A DNA stretch of 64,000 bases from Shimia gijangensis (GTDB taxonomy: Bacteria; Pseudomonadota; Alphaproteobacteria; Rhodobacterales; Rhodobacteraceae). Within the stretch, counting starts at the first letter, position 1, and the number at the start of each line of letters is the position of its first letter. The translations under genes and the position numbers were made by a program. The notes under the pieces are model-generated. The model saw nothing but the letters and a program-made list of their open reading frames with translations, did no database searches and was not told the DNA's origin. Location: the NCBI RefSeq assembly GCF_900142085.1, contig NZ_FQZQ01000002.1, positions 124,001 through 188,000 of the forward strand, given 5' to 3'. This document shows, one piece after another, positions 49,762 through 57,507 of the stretch.

Positions 49762-50985
49762 ATGGCAAAAAAACAATCCCGTCGGTTTTTGACCTTGATC
49801 GCCGTGGCCTTGGTCGGGGCTGGTCTGGCGACGGCCTTTTGGCCAAAGCCCGCGTTGGTTGATCTGGGTGAGGTGCGCCGTGGGGCGATGATGCAAACCG
49901 TTGATGAAGAAGCCCGCACACGAGTGCGCGACCCTTACGTGGTGTCGACCCCGATTGCCGGGCATTTGCTGCGGGTCGATCTGCAACCAGGCGACCATGT
50001 GGTCAAAGGGGAGACAGTTGTAGCCCGGATGATGCCAACGAACCCATCGGCCTTGGACGTGCGCACACGAGAACAGGCTCGCGCTGCCATTGCCGCTTCG
50101 GAGGCTGCCTTGCGTGTGTCAGAGGCTGATTTGAACAAAGCTATGGCTGATCGGGATTTCGCGAGAACGGATCTTGATCGTGCGAAATCGCTCTATGAAA
50201 AGGGCAATGTTCCGCAGGCCACGTTGGATCGCGCGAGCAGCCTAATGCGCGCAGCGGATGCGATGGTTGATACCGCGCGTGCTGCGATTTCCATGCGGAT
50301 TGCCGATCTGAACAATGCCCGCGCGACGTTGATTGGGTTTGATGATGCCGGGTTTTATGCCGGGGCAGGCAGATCTGAGGCGATCGACCTTCCGTCACCA
50401 ATCACCGGTGTGGTGCTGCAAGTGATCCAACAAAGTGAAACCATTTTACCGGCGGGTGCGCCGGTTCTGGAAGTTGGTGACACAGGCACCGACCTTGAGG
50501 TGGTGGTCGAACTGTTGTCGACCGATGCCGTTCAAGTCCACGTTGGGGACAGGGTGTTGATCACCAATTGGGGGGGCGCAAAGGATCTGAATGGCACGGT
50601 CGAGCGTATCGATCCCTGGGGCTTTACCAAATATTCCGCGCTGGGCGTCGAGGAACAGAGGGTCAATGCGGTGATCCGGTTTACAGACCCTCCTGAAAGC
50701 CTTGTGAGTTTGGGGCATGGATTTCGTGTCGAAACCCGAATTGTGGTTTGGGAGGCCGAAGACATTGTGATTGCGCCTTCAAGCGCGTTGTTCAGAGACA
50801 ATGGCAATTGGGCTGTGTTTGTGGTGCAGGAAGGCGCGGCTATTCTAACTCCAGTTGTGCCGGGCCAGAACAACGGATTGGATGCACAGATTATTGAAGG
50901 GTTGGAAGCAGGACAGGGTGTGATTCTGTATCCTTCGGCGGGCTTGTCCGATGGGGCCAAGGTGGCTTCGCGCGCGGAGTCTTAG
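49762..50985 (+). CDS. Periplasmic adaptor (HlyD/MacA-type membrane fusion protein)
   Basis: A 407-residue adaptor with an N-terminal signal-anchor (RRFLTLIAVALVGAGLATAFW), lipoyl half-motifs (VSTPIAGHLLRVDLQPGDHVVKGETVV and SPITGVVLQVIQQSETILPAGAPVLEVGD) flanking a ~120-residue coiled-coil hairpin, then beta-barrel and proximal domains. It would link the permease to an outer-membrane channel, which is not encoded nearby. ATG 49762 follows AGAGAG; the GTG at 49753 overlapping the permease stop is an alternative. A composite repeat follows the stop. Confidence 0.9.
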   Translation: MAKKQSRRFLTLIAVALVGAGLATAFWPKPALVDLGEVRRGAMMQTVDEEARTRVRDPYVVSTPIAGHLLRVDLQPGDHVVKGETVVARMMPTNPSALDVRTREQARAAIAASEAALRVSEADLNKAMADRDFARTDLDRAKSLYEKGNVPQATLDRASSLMRAADAMVDTARAAISMRIADLNNARATLIGFDDAGFYAGAGRSEAIDLPSPITGVVLQVIQQSETILPAGAPVLEVGDTGTDLEVVVELLSTDAVQVHVGDRVLITNWGGAKDLNGTVERIDPWGFTKYSALGVEEQRVNAVIRFTDPPESLVSLGHGFRVETRIVVWEAEDIVIAPSSALFRDNGNWAVFVVQEGAAILTPVVPGQNNGLDAQIIEGLEAGQGVILYPSAGLSDGAKVASRAES

Positions 50986-50999
50986 ATTGTTGGTGTAAG

Positions 51000-51072
51000 G
51001 GGGGCTGTCTGCCCCCTCTGGCCCCGGTGCCGGGCCCCATTCACCCTCGAGGATATTTCGAACCAGATGATG
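51000..51072 (+). repeat. Composite intergenic repeat, copy 2
   Basis: Hairpin GGGGGC-tgtct-GCCCCC (51000-51016), a second GGCCC/GGGCC dyad (51020-51036), then a body at 51040-51072 reading TTCACCCTCGAGGATATTTC followed by GAACCAGATGATG. The body differs from copy 1 by only a few bases. It starts 15 bp after the adaptor stop, and the first hairpin may also terminate the operon. Confidence 0.75.
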
Positions 51073-51112
51073 GTTTGAGATAGGCTGGCGTGACCGTTCA
51101 AAGGCTGGAGCC

Positions 51113-51170
51113 TGTGGACAATTTCTTGTGCCTTGGGGTGAATAATCCACAACTTATTGTGTTATCCACA
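51113..51170. other. Cluster of DnaA-box-like 9-mers
   Basis: Within 58 bp: TGTGGACAA (51113-51121; minus strand TTGTCCACA), TAATCCACA (51143-51151; one mismatch to TTATCCACA) and a perfect TTATCCACA (51162-51170), followed by an A/T-rich patch (51171-51184). Non-coding, about 140 bp before the YbjN-type gene. It could be a DnaA-binding regulatory or titration site; nothing else here marks a replication origin. Confidence 0.45.
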
Positions 51171-51311
51171 AATATTTTACTTTACAGAGAGCCACTTGCA
51201 GACCACCATATCTGGTAAGGAAGGCACAAAAATCCGCTTTCCATTGAGCAGGCACCAAGCGCTAGGGGCGCTGCCAATCCCCCAGCGCAAGAGTAGAAAA
51301 TAGGTGGGCCC

Positions 51312-51812
51312 ATGGCACTGTCAGAGAGTATTCTGGAAGAAGACGTTCACCCGATTGATATCGTCGAACACATCGCTGAGTACCATGATTGGAGCTTTGA
51401 TCGAATCGCGGACGATCAGATCGCGATGGCCGTTGAGGGTCAGTGGCGGACTTATTCAATTACGCTGGCTTGGTCAGCCTATGATGAAACCCTGAGGCTT
51501 GTGTGCTCGTTCGAGATGGAGCCGCCCGAGGAAAAAATCCCTCAGTTGCACGAAGCTCTGAATGCGGTGAATGATCAGTGTTGGGCTGGAGCATTCACGT
51601 TCTGGGCGCCGCAAAAGCTGATGATCTATCGCTACGGTCTTGTGTTGGCTGGCGGGCAAGATGCCAGCCCCGATCAGATTGATACAATGATTCAGGCGGC
51701 CGTTCTGAGCGCCGAGCGGTTTTACCCGGCTTTTCAGCTTGTTGTCTGGGGCGAGCGTTCTGTTGACAACGCTATGCAGGTCGCCATTGCAGAGGCTTAC
51801 GGGCGCGCGTAA
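51312..51812 (+). CDS. YbjN domain protein
   Basis: A 166-residue soluble protein of the YbjN family (type III secretion-chaperone-like fold): HPIDIVEHIAEYHDWSFDRIADDQIAMAVEGQWRTYSITLAWSAYDETLRLVCSFEMEPPEE. Molecular function is not defined; E. coli YbjN affects stress and motility phenotypes. AGGTGG precedes the ATG. It lies 33 bp before proC, probably in the same transcript, downstream of the DnaA-box-like cluster. Confidence 0.88.
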   Translation: MALSESILEEDVHPIDIVEHIAEYHDWSFDRIADDQIAMAVEGQWRTYSITLAWSAYDETLRLVCSFEMEPPEEKIPQLHEALNAVNDQCWAGAFTFWAPQKLMIYRYGLVLAGGQDASPDQIDTMIQAAVLSAERFYPAFQLVVWGERSVDNAMQVAIAEAYGRA

Positions 51813-51845
51813 CACTATCCCTGCAGACACAGACAGGGGATTATC

Positions 51846-52661
51846 ATGAGTATGGACATTGTTGCTGAGCGCGGCCTGGTTTTGTTGGGCTGCGGGAAGA
51901 TGGGGTCCGCAATGCTGCAAGGCTGGCTGGCAGATGGTTTGCCAGTAAGCTCGGTCTGGGTCCAGGACCCTTTTCCAAATGAGTATGTCACGCAAACGGG
52001 CGTGCATGTGAACGCGGATTTACCAAAGGCTCCGGCAGTTGTTCTTGTGGCCGTCAAGCCGCAGATCATGGCAGAAGCGTTGCCTGTTTTGCAGCCCATG
52101 GGCAATGGGGAGACGCTGTTCATGTCGGTGGCGGCCGGTATTGGGATTGGCCACTATGAGGCCGTTCTTGGCGCACAGACTCCTGTCATTCGAGCGATGC
52201 CAAACACACCAGCTGCTGTCGGCAAGGGGATAACGGCCATCATTGGCAACGCTCAGGCCACAGATGTCAGAATGGCGCTGGCTGAGCAATTGTTGTCGAC
52301 TATCGGACAGGTCGTGCGTCTAGATTCTGAAAGCCAAATCGATGCCGTGACCGGTGTCAGCGGTTCGGGACCTGCTTATGTTTTCCATCTTATCGAGACC
52401 CTGGCAGCAGCCGGAGAAGCACAAGGCCTGTCGGCGGAAATGTCGATGGTGTTGGCCAAGGCCACTGTCGCGGGGGCCGGGGCGCTGGCTGAGCGGGCTG
52501 AAGAGACACCGTCACAACTGCGGGTGAATGTGACCAGTCCAAATGGCACGACACAGGCCGGTCTTGAGGTGTTGATGGATCAGCAGATTGGTTTACCGCG
52601 CTTGATCCAAAAAACCGTTGCTGCTGCGGCGGATCGCTCAAGGGAACTGGCCGGTGAGTGA
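51846..52661 (+). CDS. proC: Pyrroline-5-carboxylate reductase
   Basis: The last step of proline synthesis, reducing P5C with NAD(P)H. 271 residues. N-terminal Rossmann motif LVLLGCGKMGSAMLQGWL, VKPQIMAEALP, IRAMPNTPAAVGKG, and the C-terminal ProC signature around SGSGPAYVFHLIETLAAAGEAQGL and TSPNGTTQAGLEVL. AGGGG before the ATG. The stop overlaps the csaA GTG by 8 bp. Confidence 0.96.
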   Translation: MSMDIVAERGLVLLGCGKMGSAMLQGWLADGLPVSSVWVQDPFPNEYVTQTGVHVNADLPKAPAVVLVAVKPQIMAEALPVLQPMGNGETLFMSVAAGIGIGHYEAVLGAQTPVIRAMPNTPAAVGKGITAIIGNAQATDVRMALAEQLLSTIGQVVRLDSESQIDAVTGVSGSGPAYVFHLIETLAAAGEAQGLSAEMSMVLAKATVAGAGALAERAEETPSQLRVNVTSPNGTTQAGLEVLMDQQIGLPRLIQKTVAAAADRSRELAGE

Positions 52662-52992
52662 AATAGAATTTGACGATTTCCTCAGGGTTGATATCCGCGT
52701 CGGCACTGTCGTGCGGGCCGAACCCTATCCCGAGGCGCGCAAGCCTGCGATCAAGCTTTGGGTGGATTTTGGGAGCGAGATTGGAGAACGCAAAAGTTCG
52801 GCTCAGATCACCCGGCACTATGAGCCAGAAACGCTGATTGGTAAGCAAGTCATGGCTGTGGTCAACTTTTCACCGCGCCAGATTGGTAAGTTCATGTCAG
52901 AAATTTTGGTGTTGGGATTGCCGGATGAAAACGGCGAGATCGTTTTAATTGGGCCGGATACGGAAGTGCCTGCCGGAGGGCGAATGCATTGA
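52654..52992 (+). CDS. csaA: tRNA-binding protein CsaA
   Basis: A 112-residue OB-fold protein with tRNA-binding and chaperone-like activity in the family. DDFLRVDIRVGTVVRAEPYPEARKPAIKLWVDFG and KQVMAVVNFSPRQIGKFMSEILVLG are highly characteristic. Start GTG 52654, inside the last codons of proC (8-bp overlap). Its stop overlaps the TTG start of the next gene by 4 bp (TTGA). Confidence 0.93.
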   Translation: MSEIEFDDFLRVDIRVGTVVRAEPYPEARKPAIKLWVDFGSEIGERKSSAQITRHYEPETLIGKQVMAVVNFSPRQIGKFMSEILVLGLPDENGEIVLIGPDTEVPAGGRMH

Positions 52993-53945
52993 AAACATTA
53001 CTTGTGACTCGGCCTTTGCCGCAAACGATTTTGGATAATCTGGCGTATCATTATGAGGTGTCCGTTCGAGACAGAAATACGCCCCTGACCGATGAAGAGT
53101 TGCGCAATGCTTTGCGGGGATTTGATGCCGTTTTGCCAACCTTGGGGGATATGTTTGAGGCGTCGGTGTTCTTTGATGTGCCGAATCCAAAGTGCCGGAT
53201 TTTGGCGAATTTTGGGGTTGGATTTAATCACATTGATGCCAAAGCTGCCGCAGAGTTTGGGATTGCAGTAACCAACACGCCGGGAGCGGTCACGGATGCA
53301 ACAGCTGACATTGCTATGACATTGATGCTGATGAGCGCGCGTCGGGCTGGCGAAGGCGAAAGATTGGTGCGTTCTGGGCAATGGACGGGCTGGCATCCAA
53401 CACAAATGCTGGGCATGCATCTGTCAGGCAAGACCGTTGGCATCGTTGGAATGGGCCGGATTGGTCAGGCGATTGCGCAGCGATGTTTTTTTGGGTTTGG
53501 GATGCGGGTGCAATTTGTAAATCGTTCCCCGCGGCGAATGGAATTCGACACCCAACAGGTCGAAACGATTGAGAAAATGGCCGGGCAGGTAGATGTTCTG
53601 GTGGCCGCCATTCCGGGCGGACCGGAAACCCGCCACTTAATAGGGCAAAGCGTCTTGAACGCGATGCAGCCGCACAGCTATTTTATCAATATTTCGCGCG
53701 GCGATGTTGTTGATGAAGCAGCCCTAGTCGAGGCGTTGGAAAATGGAAGTATCGCAGGGGCCGGTCTTGATGTTTACGAGAATGAGCCTGTGATTCCAGA
53801 AGCGTTGAAAACGCTGGAAAACGTGACCTTGCTGCCCCACCTGGGTACAGCGGCGCTCGAAGTACGGGTCAATATGGGGCAGATGGCAGTAAATAACCTA
53901 GAGGCCTTTGCCGAAGGGCGCAAACTGCCCAATCGGGTGAATTAG
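52989..53945 (+). CDS. D-2-hydroxyacid dehydrogenase (glyoxylate reductase / glycerate dehydrogenase type)
   Basis: A 318-residue NAD(P)-dependent dehydrogenase. The NAD-binding domain has TVGIVGMGRIGQAIAQRC; catalytic residues lie in ISRGDVVDEAAL (Arg), VYENEPVIPEAL (Glu) and LLPHLGTAALEV (His). LANFGVGFNHIDAKAAAEFGIAVTNTPG is the substrate-binding domain. It starts with TTG at 52989: GGAGGG sits 8 bp upstream and no ATG fits. It is translationally coupled to csaA. Its TAG overlaps the tdk stop. Confidence 0.92.
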   Translation: MKTLLVTRPLPQTILDNLAYHYEVSVRDRNTPLTDEELRNALRGFDAVLPTLGDMFEASVFFDVPNPKCRILANFGVGFNHIDAKAAAEFGIAVTNTPGAVTDATADIAMTLMLMSARRAGEGERLVRSGQWTGWHPTQMLGMHLSGKTVGIVGMGRIGQAIAQRCFFGFGMRVQFVNRSPRRMEFDTQQVETIEKMAGQVDVLVAAIPGGPETRHLIGQSVLNAMQPHSYFINISRGDVVDEAALVEALENGSIAGAGLDVYENEPVIPEALKTLENVTLLPHLGTAALEVRVNMGQMAVNNLEAFAEGRKLPNRVN

Positions 53946-54526
53946 GCGGTATCGCCAACCGCTTCGCGCCAATGACGGCGGCAAAGCGACAGATAGGTTT
54001 CGTTGCCACCGATCTGCACTTGCGCGCCTTCGCGCAGGGCCTGTCCGTCCGCATTCTGACGGACCACCATAGTGGCCTTCTTGCCGCAATGACAGATTGT
54101 ACGTACTTCGCGCATTTCATCGGCCAGTGCCAAGAGCGCTGCGGAACCGGGGAAAAGCTTGCCTCGAAAATCAACGCGCAGGCCATAGCACATCACGGGT
54201 ACGCCCAGATCGTCTACCGCCCGCGCCAGTTGCCAAACCTGCTTTTCGGTGAGGAATTGGGCTTCATCCAGAAACACACAGGCAATTTCACCTTGGGCTA
54301 CCCGGTTTTGAATTTTTTCAAAAAGGTCATCGGACGCATCGAACGTATCGGCGTCTGCTCCGATGCCAATCCGCGACGCGATTCGCCCCTGTCCCGCGCG
54401 ATTGTCAAACCGTGCTGTGAGCAAGTAGGTTTGCATACCACGTTCATGATAGTTGTGGGACGCCTGTAACAGAACAGTCGATTTACCCGCATTCATAGTG
54501 GAAAAGTGAAAGTACAATTTGGCCAT
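53942..54526 (-). CDS. tdk: Thymidine kinase
   Basis: Type II thymidine kinase of 194 residues, phosphorylating thymidine in the salvage pathway. P-loop STMNAGKST at the N-terminus, Walker B/catalytic VFLDEAQFL, and the zinc site ICHCGKK and LCRRHW. ATG 54526 (MAKLYFHFS) fits the family; the longer frame to 54604 is not conserved-looking. Convergent with the dehydrogenase gene, sharing the 4-bp stop overlap TTAG (53942-53945). Confidence 0.95.
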   Translation of the reverse strand: MAKLYFHFSTMNAGKSTVLLQASHNYHERGMQTYLLTARFDNRAGQGRIASRIGIGADADTFDASDDLFEKIQNRVAQGEIACVFLDEAQFLTEKQVWQLARAVDDLGVPVMCYGLRVDFRGKLFPGSAALLALADEMREVRTICHCGKKATMVVRQNADGQALREGAQVQIGGNETYLSLCRRHWREAVGDTA

Positions 54527-54886
54527 GCCCGGGTGATAATCTCTGAGCCGTAATCGATGCAAGAGCAGAAAGACGGCCACGGGGCCCGGGAGAGCCAAAA
54601 ACACAGCTTCCCGAGCCTACCGGTCTACCGTTCAATACTTTCCCGAGACTAGGTCTCTGGGGATGGTGGAAAGCAAAACACTCATAATCAACCCGGCAGA
54701 GAGACCCATAGCTTAGCGCTATTTCAGGCACCCCCCATGTGAATGCCCTTACCGAGAGAGTGGACATTCAAGTGCCCGCGTCACTTTGCGAGCACTTTAC
54801 AAATGACATTTCTCAGTTAACCCTTTAAGGGGAAACGACTGTATGATTTCCCCGCTTGGGGACGCCGTGTTTTGGGGGACGTGAGT
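54527..54886. other. Hairpin-rich gap between tdk and the 153-residue gene
   Basis: 360 bp with no recognised gene. On the plus strand several inverted repeats follow each other: GGTCTCT (54652-54658) with AGAGACC (54700-54706), TGAATG (54740-54745) with CATTCA (54765-54770), AAGTGC (54770-54775) with GCACTT (54792-54797), then CCCC-gctt-GGGG close to the next start. A structured RNA or complex promoter is possible. It does not match tmRNA, RNase P or SRP RNA as I know them; 6S RNA could not be judged. Confidence 0.35.
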
Positions 54887-55348
54887 ATGGCCGCTTTTGG
54901 CTCTTATTTGAAGAAGCATTCTGAAGCCCTGGTCAAGGACGTGGGCATCGAAGCTGCTTGCGAACTGACCGGGAAGTCCAAAGCCACTTTGGGCCGTTAT
55001 TATTCGCACAACGCAGAACATGCCGATCGCTTTATGCCGATCGATGCGGTAGCGGCCTTGGAAGAGGCGGCGAGCTACCCCCATGTGACTTCCGCGCTGG
55101 CCGAGTTGAAAGGGATCAGCCTTTCCTACAACGAAAGTCGAAAGAACACTGAAGATCGCGAAGGTGCGGTCAATGCAGATGTTATCATGTTGAGCCAACG
55201 GTTCGCGATGTTGATGGCGGAATACAATCAGTCCATTCAGGATGGTATTATCACCATGAACGAAGCCAAGCGGATGTTGAAAGAAACCGCAGCGTTGCAA
55301 CATGTTCTGATCGAGATGAAGCTGCACCTCGAAGACGAAACCGTCTGA
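54887..55348 (+). CDS. Conserved-looking unknown protein with a possible HTH region
   Basis: 153 residues. Residues ~12-75 (EALVKDVGIEAACELTGKSKATLGRYYS then ALEEAASYPHVTSALAELKG) resemble a phage CII-like or Cro-like helix-turn-helix followed by a helical body; the remainder is mostly alpha-helical (NADVIMLSQRFAMLMAEYNQSIQDG, ITMNEAKRMLKETAALQHVLIEMKLHLE). Start ATG 54887 chosen after a G-rich GGGGGAC sequence; an earlier in-frame GTG at 54872 exists. No neighbour suggests a role. A DNA-binding function is a guess from the fold. Confidence 0.65.
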   Translation: MAAFGSYLKKHSEALVKDVGIEAACELTGKSKATLGRYYSHNAEHADRFMPIDAVAALEEAASYPHVTSALAELKGISLSYNESRKNTEDREGAVNADVIMLSQRFAMLMAEYNQSIQDGIITMNEAKRMLKETAALQHVLIEMKLHLEDETV

Positions 55349-55366
55349 GCCAAGGTGGCTTGAGAC

Positions 55367-56488
55367 TTAGTGTTTGCGCACCAGGATCGAGCCGACAGAG
55401 TATCCTGCACCAAATGAGCAAATCAGCCCGTGATCTCCCGGATTAAGATCGGCGGAGTTTTGTGAAAAGGCGATGATCGAGCCTGCCGAAGACGTATTGG
55501 CATAGTCCTGCAAGATATTGGGTTGTTCACCCGGTTCCGGCGTGCGGCCCAGAACCTTTCGACCGATGAAGTCATTCATCGATTTGTTTGCCTGATGTAG
55601 CCAAATCCGCCGGAGATCATCTTTGGAAACGCCCTCATCGGCCATATGCTTCAGGATATGCCCAGACACCATAGGCAACACTTCTTTGAAAACTTTCCGG
55701 CCGTTCTGCATGAATTGCATGTCGCGGCGGTCTTCGAGCCCATAGGGCCTTGACCGGCGCAGATAGCCATTGTTGTTGCGAATGTTGTTGGAAAATTGCG
55801 TGGCGCAGCGAGTGGAAAGGATTTCAAAATAGTCGCCTTTGACGTCTTCCTCGCGTTCAATCACCGTGGCCGTTGAGACGTCTCCAAAGATGAAATGGCA
55901 ATCCCGGTCGCGCCACTCAAGGTGGGCTGAGCAAATCTCGGGATTGACGACAATGGCCTTTTTCACGGACCCTGTTCGCACCATATCGGCAGCCGCCTGA
56001 ATGCCAAAAGTGGCCGACGAACAGGCCACGTTCATGTCAAATGAAAACCCGCCCGCCCCCAGGGCCTCCTGAATTTCGATCGCGACAGCCGGGTAGGATC
56101 GTTCCATGTTTGAGGCAGCACAGATCACCAGATCAACGGCCTCGGCTGTAACGCCAGACTGTTCCAGCGCCTTTTTGCAGGAAACGAGCGCCATTTCCGC
56201 CATCAGAGAAATGTCGTTATCTGCGCGTTCCGGGAACAAGGGGTGCATTACCTCTGGATTCAGCACGCCAGTTTTATCGATGACAAACCGCTGTTCGATA
56301 CCGGAGGCCTTGAAAATAAAGTCGCTGGAAGAATGCTCAATGGGAACCGCATCTCCGGCGGTAATCGCCGTTGCGTTTTTCAGGTTCATCAGATCGGCAT
56401 AGGCATTAAAGGCTTCGACCAGCTCATCATTGGTGATGATCTGGTCTGGCGTGAAGACGCCGGTACCGGTGATGACTGGATTGAACAT
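55367..56488 (-). CDS. Beta-ketoacyl-ACP synthase III family (FabH-like)
   Basis: A 373-residue thiolase-fold condensing enzyme. The Cys-His-Asn triad is intact: Cys156 (NVACSSATFG), His298 (WLHQANKSM) and Asn331 (YANTSSAGSI). It is longer than FabH of fatty-acid initiation (~317-325) through an N-terminal insertion (~30-60, YADLMNLKNATAITAGDAVPIEHSSSD). This fits the FabY/FabH2-like ketosynthases annotated as KAS III that act on other acyl donors. No plsX, fabD or acp lies nearby. ATG 56488, with a GAGG-like sequence upstream. Confidence 0.88.
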   Translation of the reverse strand: MFNPVITGTGVFTPDQIITNDELVEAFNAYADLMNLKNATAITAGDAVPIEHSSSDFIFKASGIEQRFVIDKTGVLNPEVMHPLFPERADNDISLMAEMALVSCKKALEQSGVTAEAVDLVICAASNMERSYPAVAIEIQEALGAGGFSFDMNVACSSATFGIQAAADMVRTGSVKKAIVVNPEICSAHLEWRDRDCHFIFGDVSTATVIEREEDVKGDYFEILSTRCATQFSNNIRNNNGYLRRSRPYGLEDRRDMQFMQNGRKVFKEVLPMVSGHILKHMADEGVSKDDLRRIWLHQANKSMNDFIGRKVLGRTPEPGEQPNILQDYANTSSAGSIIAFSQNSADLNPGDHGLICSFGAGYSVGSILVRKH

Positions 56489-56624
56489 GGTTTACCTCGG
56501 GTTTTGGGTGCGTTCCAGAAAGCACTATTCCAACAGGGATGGTCAAGAGTTGCCTTGAGGGAAAGTGAGCGTGAATGAAGTGCGTTTGGCGCGCTAGGGC
56601 CGTGCCAGTGGCGCGGTAAGCTGA

Positions 56625-57395
56625 TCATTTGGCAAAGGGGTCTGAAGGATATCCGACACCTGCGAGAAATAGACCTTGCGGGGGGCTTACCGGACCACAG
56701 GCGGCGCGATCACAAGCGGCAAGAGCATCGCGAACCTGTTTCGGAGCCCAGCCCCCGGAGCCAACCCGCTCTAAAGTGCCGACAAAGCTGCGGACCTGAT
56801 TGTGCAGGAATGATCGCGCACGGACGTGAAAGTGAATTTCCGGCCCCCAAAGCGTGTCGACCTGCTCTACGCGCAATTCATCAAGCGTTTTCACTGGACT
56901 CGCTGCTTGGCAAATCGAGCTCCGGAACGTGGTAAAGTCGTGGTGACCAATCAGATAGTTTGCTGCGACTTGCATCGCGCTCGCGTCCAGCGAGTGGTTA
57001 ACCCGCCACACCAAGCCATTCAAATGGGTTGCTGGTGCGCGCCGCATCAATAGTCGAAACAAATAACGCCGTTCCACGGCCGAAAACCGTGCATGCCAGT
57101 CATCGTCGACCCGTGCAGCATCCACAATTGCGACGGGCAGCGGTTTCAGATGATGATTGAGCGCCTCAGAAAGCCGGAAAGGGTCCCAGTTTTTTGTCAA
57201 ATCACAATGTGCCACCTGCGCTAATCCATGCACACCCGCATCAGTGCGCCCAGCGGCAGCAATTGTGTGTGGGCCGGGTTCCAGTCGCGCCAAAGCATCT
57301 TCAATCGCACCCTGAACGGACGGCTGATCCGCCTGCCGTTGCCATCCTGCAAAGGGTTTTCCGTGGTATTCAACTTTAAGAGCAATTCTGGGCAT
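56625..57395 (-). CDS. truA: tRNA pseudouridine(38-40) synthase
   Basis: Converts uridines 38-40 of the tRNA anticodon arm to pseudouridine. 256 residues. The catalytic Asp52 is in [20 protein letters not shown]-type motif appears as RRYLFRLL, and [19 protein letters not shown] is the conserved C-terminal element. ATG 57395 ([19 protein letters not shown]) fits the family start. Divergent from ycjX. Confidence 0.95.
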   Translation of the reverse strand: MPRIALKVEYHGKPFAGWQRQADQPSVQGAIEDALARLEPGPHTIAAAGRTDAGVHGLAQVAHCDLTKNWDPFRLSEALNHHLKPLPVAIVDAARVDDDWHARFSAVERRYLFRLLMRRAPATHLNGLVWRVNHSLDASAMQVAANYLIGHHDFTTFRSSICQAASPVKTLDELRVEQVDTLWGPEIHFHVRARSFLHNQVRSFVGTLERVGSGGWAPKQVRDALAACDRAACGPVSPPQGLFLAGVGYPSDPFAK

Positions 57396-57507
57396 GGCGG
57401 CTGGGTAACGCATTCGATCTCAAAGGGGAAGGTCCGGGTGGTTCTCCCCTCTAGCAATGTCTAGTCGGGCTGCTTACCTTTGGTGCAAAGCAAAGAGGAT
57501 TTGAGGC

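Noticed and set aside
51100-51190. Chromosomal replication origin
   Set aside because: Three DnaA-box-like sites alone are not enough; there is no dnaA, hemE, parAB or similar origin-linked gene nearby and no repeated A/T-rich unwinding modules.
54560-54720. 6S RNA, SRP RNA or tmRNA
   Set aside because: I could not match the diagnostic elements of tmRNA or SRP RNA, and alphaproteobacterial 6S cannot be judged by eye; kept only as an unassigned structured region.
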